Part shown: one piece after another, positions 1-6,737 of the stretch | Layout: every line of letters starts with the position of its first letter | How positions within the stretch are numbered: position 1 is the first letter of the stretch | Origin: CAZKRU01 sp964555235 | GTDB taxonomy: Bacteria; Verrucomicrobiota; Verrucomicrobiia; Methylacidiphilales; CAMAQI01 | Direction: 5' to 3' | Assembly: GCA_964555235.1 (NCBI GenBank) | Contig: CAZKRU010000113.1 | Location: 1-9,899 of the forward strand | DNA length: 9,899 nucleotides | Notes under the pieces: model-generated | What the model was told of the DNA's origin: nothing | Databases searched by the model: none | The model's input: only the letters and a program-made list of their open reading frames with translations | Program-made: the position numbers and the translations under genes

Positions 1-1257
1 GACTTCTCCAATCGCATCCAGTGCACTTCTTAAATCGACACTGATGAGTTCCGGCGGCGCTCCCTGTTCGATGGCTAGGAGTCCGTTTTCAAGGCATAAT
101 TGCGCCTCGCTCAAGGCCCCTTCCTGACGCGTATTAATCGCAAATTCATCGACCTCGGCGCTTCCCTCTTTTCCCATCAAGAGCGATTCGATCTTTGACT
201 CCAAAAGATCGAGTCCCTCGCCGGTCCGGGCAGAAACGAGCACCGACGCCTCATGTCCTTTCACCACTCCTAAATCCAGTTTATTCGCCACTCGAAGAAA
301 AAATTGTCCCGGTTGAACCTCAGGAAATTCCACTGGCACCGGTTGCGACGCATCGACCACTTGCAAGATCAATTCAGCCTCCTCCATCGCCCGACGGGCG
401 CGACTGATTCCTTCTTTTTCAATCGTATCGGAAGTCTCTCGTTGCCCGGCAGTATCAATCAGACAGAGCTGCAATCCGCGAACTTGGCACGACGCCTCAA
501 TCGTATCGCGTGTCGTTCCCGGAGTTGGTGAAACAATTGCCCGATCTTCCCGAAGCAAGGCATTCAGCAAACTCGACTTACCGACGTTTGGTTCTCCAAC
601 AATCGCCGTGCGAACTCCTTCTCGCAAACGACGCCCCAGAGGTGCCGTTTTTAAAAGACGGATCATCTCCGTTCGGATCGAATTTAAACGCTCTTGAAAC
701 GCCGATCCGGTCTCCGGTCGAATGTCTTCCTCCGGAAAATCAATATAAGCCTCCAGATGTGCCAAAACCTCGATCAACTGCTCGCGCATTTTTAAAAGAT
801 GCAGCCCGAACCGTCCTTCACGCATCGCTTGGGCCGCACGCACCGAGCGATCCGTTCCCGCATGAATCAAATCAAGGACCCCTTCGGCCTGGGTCAGATC
901 CATTTTCCCATTCAAAAAGGCTCGCTCCGTAAATTCTCCCGGTCGCGCCCAACGAACGCCTCGCTTCAAATATGCCTCGAGAATGCTTTTGAAAATCAGC
1001 GGATTCCCGTGACAGGAAATCTCAATGGTCTCTTCCCCCGTATAGGAGGCCCCTTCCGGCCACCAGGAGATCACCACCTCATCCAAAATTCGATCCCCTT
1101 CCCGTAAAATCGCGTGATGAACGCCACGAGGTCTCCACACTTTAACAGAGGCCAAGAATTTCGTCCTTTCAAGCACTCCGGGACCACTCAACCGAATCAC
1201 CGCCAGAGCACTTCGCCCCGGAGGCGTCGCCAACGCAATGATTGCATCCTCCCCCAC
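1..1257 (-). CDS. mnmE: tRNA modification GTPase MnmE (3' end cut by window edge)
   Basis: MnmE works with MnmG to add the carboxymethylaminomethyl-type group to the wobble uridine (U34) of certain tRNAs, in the cytoplasm. I read 419 residues from a GTG start. The N-terminal formyl-folate-binding domain (about 1-118) carries ATPPGRSALAVIRLSG and SYTGEETIEISCHG. The helical domain holds an inserted G domain with all GTPase motifs: P-loop GEPNVGKS (221-228), TPGTTRDT (245-252), DTAG (268-271), NKLD (325-328) and an SA G5 motif (342-343). The reading frame is open at base 1 and stops at ...LRSALDAIGEV, so only about the last 20 residues are missing, including the family's C-terminal CIGK with its conserved cysteine. 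The GTG at 1257 is chosen because an AAGGTGA ribosome site lies just before it and the in-frame stop at 1267-1269 blocks longer starts. It follows the peroxiredoxin by 9 bases, so co-transcription is likely. Identification is very secure. Confidence 0.97.
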   Translation of the reverse strand, partial: MGEDAIIALATPPGRSALAVIRLSGPGVLERTKFLASVKVWRPRGVHHAILREGDRILDEVVISWWPEGASYTGEETIEISCHGNPLIFKSILEAYLKRGVRWARPGEFTERAFLNGKMDLTQAEGVLDLIHAGTDRSVRAAQAMREGRFGLHLLKMREQLIEVLAHLEAYIDFPEEDIRPETGSAFQERLNSIRTEMIRLLKTAPLGRRLREGVRTAIVGEPNVGKSSLLNALLREDRAIVSPTPGTTRDTIEASCQVRGLQLCLIDTAGQRETSDTIEKEGISRARRAMEEAELILQVVDASQPVPVEFPEVQPGQFFLRVANKLDLGVVKGHEASVLVSARTGEGLDLLESKIESLLMGKEGSAEVDEFAINTRQEGALSEAQLCLENGLLAIEQGAPPELISVDLRSALDAIGEV

Positions 1258-1261
1258 AAAA

Positions 1262-1268
1262 TCACCTT
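1262..1268 (-). promoter_or_regulatory. Ribosome binding site of mnmE overlapping the peroxiredoxin stop
   Basis: Minus-strand AAGGTGA, with the AAGG core 7 bases before the GTG start at 1257. Its first two bases are shared with the TAA stop of the upstream peroxiredoxin gene (1267-1269). Because the two genes are also in the same frame, this site decides where MnmE begins and suggests translational coupling. Confidence 0.7.
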
Positions 1269-1752
1269 AGTTGAGTTGTCGAACCGCGATCAGGACTTCA
1301 TCGGCATGACGGGAAGTATCCGCTCCAATCGCACGCCAGACCAAAATTCCATTTTTAAAAAGAAAAGTCTGACGACTCGGAAAACCAAAAACAATGGGAA
1401 CCCCAAACGACTCGGTCACCTTTCCTTCAACATCGGCTAAAAGGGGGAACGGGAGTTTGTATTTTTCCTGAAAGCGTTTCTGGCCCGTCATGGAATCGCG
1501 ACTTACCCCATAAATGCGAACCCCTTCACGGGTCAAATCGGCCATTTGATCCCGAAGACTGCATGCTTGCGCGGTACATCCTGGGGTATCGGCTTTGGGA
1601 TAAAAGTAGATCAGCGTGAAACCGGTGCGACAGAGATCCTCTACATTAAGAAGATGCCCCTCCTGATCCTGAACACTGACCTTGGGCGCACGACTCCCCA
1701 CCGCTAGCGGCTCTCTCCCCCGTGATATCCCCAGAAAGTGAAACAATCCCAT
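1267..1752 (-). CDS. bcp: Peroxiredoxin, Bcp/AhpC-TSA family
   Basis: Thiol peroxidase that reduces hydrogen peroxide and organic hydroperoxides using a reactive cysteine. The motif FYPKADTPGCTAQACSLRD carries the peroxidatic Cys (PGCT) and a second Cys five residues later, the CxxxxC layout of atypical two-cysteine Bcp proteins. Downstream GVSRDS, FPLLAD and FLFKNG segments fit the thioredoxin-like fold. Length of about 160 residues is normal. The start is unclear. The open frame reaches a TTG at 1764; ATG 1752 is used here but has GGAGG only one base away; TTG 1746 has that GGAGG at an ideal 7 bases. The family usually begins near VGSRAP, so any of these adds a short non-conserved N-terminus. 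No signal peptide is evident. It is first in a probable two-gene operon with mnmE. Confidence 0.92.
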   Translation of the reverse strand: MGLFHFLGISRGREPLAVGSRAPKVSVQDQEGHLLNVEDLCRTGFTLIYFYPKADTPGCTAQACSLRDQMADLTREGVRIYGVSRDSMTGQKRFQEKYKLPFPLLADVEGKVTESFGVPIVFGFPSRQTFLFKNGILVWRAIGADTSRHADEVLIAVRQLN

Positions 1753-1758
1753 TCCTCC

Positions 1759-1788
1759 ATTCAACCCTCATTTTGCACAAACGCAAGC
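1759..1788 (-). promoter_or_regulatory. Putative promoter of the peroxiredoxin-mnmE unit
   Basis: On the minus strand TTGCGT (1786-1781) is followed after 16 bases by TTGAAT (1764-1759; 4 of 6 matches to TATAAT). The upstream half is almost identical to the element before namZ: both have GCTTGCGTTTGT, two differing bases, then AAAATG. Transcription would begin near 1752, on the ATG itself, so the message could be leaderless. The call rests on the repeated element and spacing, not on a strong consensus. Confidence 0.4.
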
Positions 1789-1845
1789 ATCAGGGATGAA
1801 GAGGAATCTTCAGAAGTTTTACAGGCATTTTCAGACAAATACAGA

Positions 1846-1873
1846 TTGACACCGAGTGCATTCTCTTTAGATT
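1846..1873 (+). promoter_or_regulatory. Putative sigma-70-type promoter of the GYF_2 gene
   Basis: A perfect TTGACA (1846-1851), then 16 bases, then TAGATT (1868-1873; 4 of 6 matches to TATAAT), 38 bases before the ATG at 1912. The surrounding 147-base gap between divergent genes is otherwise T-rich with no other obvious signal. The ribosome site before ATG 1912 is weak (GGGAAA, about 8 bases away). Confidence 0.4.
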
Positions 1874-1911
1874 TTTTTCAAAGAAATAAGATGTTTTCTG
1901 GGAAATAATTT

Positions 1912-2433
1912 ATGGGCTTTTTTTATACGGATTCAAATAATCAGGTTCAAGGCCCCATCTCGATGGAGACATTGAAACAATTGCGTGAAAACGGAACGAT
2001 CCAGAGCTCGACCTTTGTCATTGAGGAGAATGGCTCCCAGTGGAAAAGCTACGAAGAGATTGTGCCGAGTGAACCAACCCTCAAAACGAGCGGAGGATTA
2101 AGCTCTGCCGCTTCTACCGGTCGCACCGACACGACCACCCTCTACACGCTGACCCACACCGGACCGATTAATCTCCGACAAATTGAGATTTCAAAGAAGA
2201 CACCGAAAGCCATTCTTCTGAAAGATTACACCCGTTTGGCGGATGGGACGAAGAAGAAGCTTTTGATGATCGGGATTGATAATATTTCAAAAACACCGGA
2301 ACACGCGGTTCGCGTTTTCATCACCTCCCAACAGGAGCGGGTGGCACAAGCCAAGCAACTTCTCCTCAAGGAAGAATCCAAGCTTTCTCAAGCAGAAAAA
2401 CTCCTCGAAGATATCGTCGCCAATAAGGCTTGA
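1912..2433 (+). CDS. GYF_2-domain protein with a C-terminal coiled coil
   Basis: A 173-residue protein. Residues 1-52 match the bacterial GYF_2 (DUF4339) domain, with FFYTDSNNQVQGPISMETL and conserved W44 in SQWKSYEEIVP. Such domains are thought to be protein-interaction modules, often at the N-terminus of membrane or envelope proteins. A Ser/Thr/Gly-rich linker (about 55-78) leads to a second unit (about 79-140) of predicted beta strands that I do not recognise. The tail (about 141-172) is rich in Gln, Lys, Glu and Leu and looks like an amphipathic coiled coil. There is no signal peptide or membrane segment, so it should be cytoplasmic. It is the only clear complete plus-strand gene here and converges with the gspM-like gene, with 6 bases between stop codons. 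The partner and role are unknown. Confidence 0.85.
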   Translation: MGFFYTDSNNQVQGPISMETLKQLRENGTIQSSTFVIEENGSQWKSYEEIVPSEPTLKTSGGLSSAASTGRTDTTTLYTLTHTGPINLRQIEISKKTPKAILLKDYTRLADGTKKKLLMIGIDNISKTPEHAVRVFITSQQERVAQAKQLLLKEESKLSQAEKLLEDIVANKA

Positions 2434-2439
2434 TACGAA

Positions 2440-2970
2440 TTATTTCGTCTTGCTTTGATGCCATCGGGCGATCAGGACTTCTGCCACCACTTTCGTCGGA
2501 TCGGCATCGCTTTTTACTGTAAATTTGAGGACCGCGTAAAAACTCTCCGGCTTCTGCAGCTCAGCCATCCACCGCGTCAGTTTTTCCATTTTTCCAACCA
2601 GTTTCAATCGAGCGGCCACTTGAGTGGCCTGCGGTAAAATCTCGGGCTCCAGGACCTGTTGATCCTGAATTTCAAGTCCCTGCATCTTGGCGGACTTCTG
2701 AAGAAAATCGAGCAGATCCGAACTCATGAGCCCTGGCTCCCGCCACCCCGGCTGTTGGGATTGAATCCATTGCTGACGCTGCAACCAGAGTTCCTTTTCC
2801 TCCAACCAAACTTTCGCCTCCATCTTTTGTTGAGCAATCTTGACTTCCTCGAGTTGCGCTTTTTTTTGAAAGTCAGTAAACCAACGATACAGAACGACCT
2901 GACCGACCCCAAAGAGGATGATCAACAAAAGCACCAAAAGCCGCTGCTCACTGGAGGAAAGAGGCTTCAC
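2440..2970 (-). CDS. GspM/PilO-type assembly-platform protein
   Basis: Last gene of the seven-gene operon, 176 residues from a GTG start that overlaps the gspL-like stop by four bases (GTGA). A short cytoplasmic N-terminus is followed by one membrane helix (about 11-29, LLVLLLIILFGVGQVVLY), a charged Gln/Lys/Glu-rich coiled coil (about 33-70) and a periplasmic part with a ferredoxin-like pattern (about 82-170). This is the layout of GspM in type II secretion and PilO in type IV pili, which pair with GspL/PilN. Sequence similarity in these families is low, so the call leans on architecture, size and position directly after gspJ-gspK-gspL-like genes. A run of six G upstream, within the gspL-like gene, could serve as a weak ribosome site; re-initiation seems likely. 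Confidence 0.72.
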   Translation of the reverse strand: MKPLSSSEQRLLVLLLIILFGVGQVVLYRWFTDFQKKAQLEEVKIAQQKMEAKVWLEEKELWLQRQQWIQSQQPGWREPGLMSSDLLDFLQKSAKMQGLEIQDQQVLEPEILPQATQVAARLKLVGKMEKLTRWMAELQKPESFYAVLKFTVKSDADPTKVVAEVLIARWHQSKTK

Positions 2971-4190
2971 TGACTGCGCCCCCCTTCAATAATAAATTGG
3001 GCGGTCTGATTCGGTAAAATCTTGGGAGGCGGCGTCACCCAATGATATTCCTTCAGTTCCGGATGCTGACTCAACTCAGTGGTAAATCGGAAGGCCGCCT
3101 CTTGCGATTGCGCCTCGCCTTGAATGGTAATTTTACCCCGATCACAATCAAACAACGTCAAACGGACGCCATCCTGCGGAACGAGTCGCGTGCATTTCCA
3201 GAGCAGCTCCAATGGATAATGTTCCGGGTCGATCACCGGCTGCAAAGCCTGCCAGAGCTGTGCGGTCTGCTTCAATTGTTGCACCATTCCCGATGATTCT
3301 GAAATCTCCCGGAGCTTTTGCTCAAGCGCGCGCTCCACCCACCATCGATATCCCACAAGTCCCCCGACGAGGAGGAGATAAACCAATACCGCCAGCACCC
3401 AAAAAATCCGGCGACGATTATTTTGGGATTGTTGAACCTGCGACTCGCGCACCAGTCCCGGAGTCAATCCCGAGAGGACTTCGGGAACGCTTGGCGTTGG
3501 ACGATTCACCACTTGAACGGGCAGTCGAAATCCCTCCTGAGCCATTCGCTGATCGGACTCCATCACGGGGGTTCGAAACTCAATCCGGTCGACTCCGAGA
3601 CTGACGCGTTCCGACTCCAGGGGGAGCATCAGACATAAAACTTCCTGAATCCATTGATTTCCGATAACATTCTCTTCCATCACTTGCGCATGCAGGAGTC
3701 TTCCGTTGCGCGAAAAAGCAATCACCCATTTTCCAAGTTCCCTCCAAAAAACGAGACTGTTTCCCTGGTAAGAATAGAGTCTCGCCGAACTCTCATAATG
3801 CGGAACCGTCGCCTGACACAAGACTTCAGGAAGGCTGGGAGGGAGCACCTGAACCCGTACCAACGTTCGCTCAGCTTCTTGCTCAACAATTTCATAAAAC
3901 ATCACTGTCTCGGATTGACTCCGCTGAACCAAACCACGACGGTCGAGCTGCAGGGCGATCATTTCGCCAAAAAGCGCCGCATTGCGGGAGCCGAGCCATA
4001 AGGGAAACGTAATGACCTGTTGCACGGGAAGGGCGAGCATCCAAGCCCGGGATTGTCCTTGGGGTTCCGGCGCCTCTTGAACGAGACGATAGTATCCCCC
4101 CGCTCCAGGCTCCCAATACTCCCACCCCTCCGATCCCGGGACCCAGATCGCGCGACGCACTCCTTTGGAAGTTCCTCCCTTTGCCATCAT
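2967..4190 (-). CDS. GspL/PilN-type inner-membrane assembly protein
   Basis: About 407 residues. Residues 1-225 form a cytoplasmic part in the position of the actin-like GspL/PilM fold, but strongly diverged. After a proline-rich linker there is one membrane helix (about 262-282, IFWVLAVLVYLLLVGGLVGY), a short coiled coil (about 284-315) and a periplasmic ferredoxin-like domain (about 320-400) with the PilN/GspL pattern (LELLWKCTRLVPQDGVRL, then ITIQGEAQS). One protein therefore covers what PilM plus PilN do in type IV pili, as GspL does in type II secretion. GspL recruits the GspE ATPase and pairs with GspM. The start is a choice among 4208, 4190 and 4187. ATG 4190 gives the same four-base ATGA overlap seen at the other junctions, but GGAGG (4196-4192) is better spaced for ATG 4187. 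Confidence in GspL-like is good from context, moderate from sequence. Confidence 0.75.
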   Translation of the reverse strand: MMAKGGTSKGVRRAIWVPGSEGWEYWEPGAGGYYRLVQEAPEPQGQSRAWMLALPVQQVITFPLWLGSRNAALFGEMIALQLDRRGLVQRSQSETVMFYEIVEQEAERTLVRVQVLPPSLPEVLCQATVPHYESSARLYSYQGNSLVFWRELGKWVIAFSRNGRLLHAQVMEENVIGNQWIQEVLCLMLPLESERVSLGVDRIEFRTPVMESDQRMAQEGFRLPVQVVNRPTPSVPEVLSGLTPGLVRESQVQQSQNNRRRIFWVLAVLVYLLLVGGLVGYRWWVERALEQKLREISESSGMVQQLKQTAQLWQALQPVIDPEHYPLELLWKCTRLVPQDGVRLTLFDCDRGKITIQGEAQSQEAAFRFTTELSQHPELKEYHWVTPPPKILPNQTAQFIIEGGRSQ

Positions 4191-5110
4191 TCCTCCCAGC
4201 TTAACCACTGAACGGGGACAATGTCACGCCTTGCCACCACCTTAATTGTCCTCCGAACCCCTGAAACTTCTCCGCGACTTGTCAAACGCTGAACCATGCT
4301 CTTGAGCATGAAGCGGGGCGCCACCTTTTGAAATTCATTCTCCGGTAATCCCAAGAGTTGTCTCGCTTGATCCATCGACTGAATCAGATTTTTTTTAGGC
4401 GGTTCCTCCGGCTTTTCTGACTTGGGGGAACGAAATCGAACGAGCGTATCCGCCCTCGCAATTTCCACTTCCGCCATCACGGCAATGGACGCTGAATCAG
4501 CCTCGTTCACATCCAGCGGTCCTTCACTCCAAACCGTAAACGCTTCCCGCCAATCCGGACGCTTCTCAATGACAATATCCATCCCTTTCACCAAGGCCAT
4601 CTCGTCGATCGACGCAAAGGCCCGGTTGCTCGGAACCACCCCGCAGCGCTCGGCCTCGTAATCGGCACGTTCCGCACCATTCAGACGCTTGAGCTCATCA
4701 GGATCGACCCAATCTTGTAGACAGTCCACAATTCCCTGCGCCACTCGATGCTCCACTCCCCAACTCTCAAAAAGTCGAGTCAGCGGACCTTTAAATCCAC
4801 TTCTTAAGATAAAATTGATATTGAGTTTTCCTCCCTCTGAAAGCATCTCCACTTCAAAACGTTCTCCATTCGGGAAGGTTTGCTTCAAAAGCGGATCGTC
4901 AGGACCAATTTGAGGATGAATTCCAATCGCAAGCCCCGATTGGGCCAGTAATTCCGCCCTTTGAATTTTGTTCTGAATCGCCTGCTCCTCCAAATCCGAT
5001 TGGATCAATCCCATCACTCCAACTAAAGCCAGTGACATCAAGGCAATTGCCCCCAGGACCATCATCAGAGCAACTCCTCGCCTTTCGCGATTTTGAAAAA
5101 CCTCCTTCAT
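4187..5110 (-). CDS. gspK: Type II secretion minor pseudopilin GspK
   Basis: About 307 residues. GspK is the largest minor pseudopilin and sits at the pseudopilus tip with GspI and GspJ. The N-terminus has a prepilin peptidase site, RRG before VALMMVLGAIALMSLALVGVM. Position +5 of the mature chain is Met rather than Glu, which is typical of GspK. Family signatures follow: GGKLNINFIL (about 93-102), CLQDWVDPDE (about 130-139), the NGAERADYEAERCGVVPSNRAF region, and LDVNEAD (about 199-205). A longer frame reaches ATG 5158, but ATG 5110 is preferred: it gives a four-base ATGA overlap with gspJ and has GGAGGT at 5121-5116, with GGAGG 6 bases away. It also gives the short leader peptide expected of a prepilin. 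The charged, proline-rich stretch SPKSEKPEEPPKK (about 228-240) looks like a linker. Identification is secure. Confidence 0.92.
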   Translation of the reverse strand: MKEVFQNRERRGVALMMVLGAIALMSLALVGVMGLIQSDLEEQAIQNKIQRAELLAQSGLAIGIHPQIGPDDPLLKQTFPNGERFEVEMLSEGGKLNINFILRSGFKGPLTRLFESWGVEHRVAQGIVDCLQDWVDPDELKRLNGAERADYEAERCGVVPSNRAFASIDEMALVKGMDIVIEKRPDWREAFTVWSEGPLDVNEADSASIAVMAEVEIARADTLVRFRSPKSEKPEEPPKKNLIQSMDQARQLLGLPENEFQKVAPRFMLKSMVQRLTSRGEVSGVRRTIKVVARRDIVPVQWLSWEE

Positions 5111-5766
5111 CCCCCACCTCCAACACTCAAAGGAGGAGGAACCAAGGGGGGCAACCAAAAATGAATCTCCTCAGATTGTTTTCCCTCCATCAATTCCATT
5201 CGAAGACGAATGAGGTCGGGACGTCGCTGAACTTCAATCCATTCCGGAACCCAGTCTCCCACTCGGGAATCGTAAAAACTCCACTCCATCTTTCGAATAT
5301 CCGAAATAAGCATCAGCGGTCGTTCGTCTTTATCCGGTGTAAATTCCGGCAAGGTCGTCCCCGTAAAATCGAGTGGAACCTTGACCCGGTAAACGACCAA
5401 ACCCAAGGATCCATTCGGTTGACGCAAGGAGGTCAAAATCCAGGTTCCAATCCCAACATCGCCCTCCGCCCACTTAAAAAGACCTGGAGCCCGTCCAAAG
5501 AGGAATTGATTTCCATCCTGAGTGGACGGAAGAGGACGCGCCAAGATGACGGCAGAGGACGGGAGCGAACGGAATCCCCGTTGAAGCAAACCAATCACCC
5601 CGCTCAACTGTTGCTCCCGAATCATCATGGCATGAAGCTCGGACGAACTCTGCAAACTCGAACGGACCAAGGCAACGATGGAAGCCGCCACCAGACTGAA
5701 GATGGCTAATGCCAAAATACATTCCACCAAGGTAAATCCTCGCTTCGAAAAAGATTGGACCATCAT
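5107..5766 (-). CDS. gspJ: Prepilin-type minor pseudopilin, GspJ-like
   Basis: 219 residues with a class III signal peptide: SKRG before FTLVECILALAIFSLVAASIVAL, including the usual Glu at mature position 5. This marks processing and N-methylation by the prepilin peptidase and assembly into a (pseudo)pilus. The C-terminal half has the GspJ pattern, with a segment on the model of IRKMEWSFYDSRVGDWVPEW followed by RPDLIRLRMEL. It lies directly before gspK, the normal gspJ-gspK order. The start overlaps the vWA gene stop. There are two adjacent ATGs (5766 and 5763); GGAGGT at 5774-5769 is only 2 bases from the first and 5 from the second, so ATG 5763 may be the real start. The protein ends in a Pro-rich tail and four glycines whose codons supply the ribosome site of gspK. 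GspH or another pseudopilin is possible but less likely. Confidence 0.8.
   Translation of the reverse strand: MMVQSFSKRGFTLVECILALAIFSLVAASIVALVRSSLQSSSELHAMMIREQQLSGVIGLLQRGFRSLPSSAVILARPLPSTQDGNQFLFGRAPGLFKWAEGDVGIGTWILTSLRQPNGSLGLVVYRVKVPLDFTGTTLPEFTPDKDERPLMLISDIRKMEWSFYDSRVGDWVPEWIEVQRRPDLIRLRMELMEGKQSEEIHFWLPPLVPPPLSVGGGG
5116..5121 (-). promoter_or_regulatory. Ribosome binding site of gspK inside the gspJ Gly tail
   Basis: Minus-strand GGAGGT, with GGAGG 6 bases before the gspK ATG (5110). The same bases are the GGA GGT codons of the terminal glycines of GspJ. The site supports ATG 5110 over the upstream in-frame ATG 5158. Confidence 0.65.
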
Positions 5767-6737
5767 CCACCTCCCGATGGTTTTTTCTTTTTCGGGGGAA
5801 CACTCGGAGGAGGAGCCACGGGCAATGGGTATCTTTGAAAATCACCTCCAGTGGCATTGCACAACTGCGCCAAAAGATCGTTCTGCTCGGTTTCATTGTC
5901 GGGTGAAAAACTCACCACATAAACCCGCGCATTTGGAGCAATCGTTTCATGCAAGACCCGAAACTGTTGTGAAACCCTCCAGGAAGCGACTTGGGTAATC
6001 CCGTCCGTAAAAAGGAATATCCCGTCCGGTTGCATGGTGAAGGCCGCCCGAAGCGCCTTGAAAAAATCCGTTGCGCCACTGAGATCAGGAAGACGTTGTA
6101 AAAAGACCCGGGCACGCTCCTTGTTTTCTGGGGTCGCGCGCGCGGGCTCACGAAAAAGAGGCGCAATCGTGTCAGAATAGTAGATGACATTAAACTCCAT
6201 CCCGGAGGGAAGAAGACTGACACTACGAGCAACCTCTTCACAGGCAAATTCGAAGACACGCGCTCCGTTCCCATTCACGCGGGTCCACATACTTCCCGAA
6301 ACATCGACCATAAAGAGGACGCGATCCAATCTCGCTGAAACTGCCAAAACACGAACTTCCTCTGAACCCGGAGTCTGTTTTCCCGGAGCCCGGACCGTCA
6401 TGGGATTCCAATTCAACTCCATGGTTGGCTCAGGGATTTTTTCAAAGGCACGTGAAGTTCCTGGAATCGGAAAGGCCTGCGTCGGAACCACAACCTCCCG
6501 CTCTTCTCCCCCTTCCCGACGGACCGCTGGCGGTTCGACGTAATAAATTTTAGTCAGATCGAAATGCGGTTGGCTAAAAATTCCGTAACGAAAGAGGGTC
6601 ACATCTTGAACCACCAAGAGCGCGAGCAGATGGAGCACCAAGGCAATTGCCCAGACCCAACCGACCGTACGACTCCGAAACCCCTGCTCGGCAGTGGCCC
6701 GCCAGATCCGGTTCAAGGTCGAAATCAGTGGTTTCAA
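5763..6737 (-). CDS. Membrane-anchored von Willebrand factor A (vWA) domain protein
   Basis: 324 residues from a TTG start in a TTGA overlap with the upstream gene. A basic cytoplasmic N-terminus leads to one membrane helix (about 25-43, VGWVWAIALVLHLLALLVV) and a Pro/Glu-rich linker (about 65-125), which places the vWA domain (about 135-305) outside the inner membrane. The metal-binding MIDAS site is complete: DVSGS (145-149), Thr223 in GATD, and Asp245 in FTDG. Such domains bind a divalent metal and mediate protein contacts or adhesion. The tail is Pro-rich with four lysines and ends in three glycines; the last codons give the ribosome site of gspJ. Its place immediately before the pseudopilins suggests a role with the secretion or pilus complex, perhaps as partner, adhesin or substrate. 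I cannot name a family beyond vWA. The TTG start has no good ribosome site of its own, so coupling to the upstream gene is likely. Confidence 0.88.
   Translation of the reverse strand: MKPLISTLNRIWRATAEQGFRSRTVGWVWAIALVLHLLALLVVQDVTLFRYGIFSQPHFDLTKIYYVEPPAVRREGGEEREVVVPTQAFPIPGTSRAFEKIPEPTMELNWNPMTVRAPGKQTPGSEEVRVLAVSARLDRVLFMVDVSGSMWTRVNGNGARVFEFACEEVARSVSLLPSGMEFNVIYYSDTIAPLFREPARATPENKERARVFLQRLPDLSGATDFFKALRAAFTMQPDGIFLFTDGITQVASWRVSQQFRVLHETIAPNARVYVVSFSPDNETEQNDLLAQLCNATGGDFQRYPLPVAPPPSVPPKKKKPSGGG
5769..5774 (-). promoter_or_regulatory. Ribosome binding site of gspJ inside the vWA Gly tail
   Basis: Minus-strand GGAGGT formed by the GGA GGT codons of the terminal glycines of the vWA protein. 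It lies 2 bases before ATG 5766 and 5 before ATG 5763, so it bears on which ATG starts the pseudopilin. Confidence 0.6.

Noticed and set aside
2435..2448. ACGAA-ttat-TTCGT stem as a bidirectional terminator
   Set aside because: Only five A/T-rich pairs, no GC-rich stem and no U-run; too weak to call a terminator.
4191..4208. Longer gspL-like start at ATG 4208 (six extra residues)
   Set aside because: All other junctions in the operon overlap by four bases and the GGAGG site lies downstream of this ATG, so 4190 or 4187 is more likely.
5032..5709. Plus-strand frame of 225 codons, the longest on that strand
   Set aside because: It lies wholly opposite gspJ and the start of gspK, which have prepilin motifs and good start sites. 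The composition (many Arg, Pro, Gln, Asn) is that of an antisense shadow.
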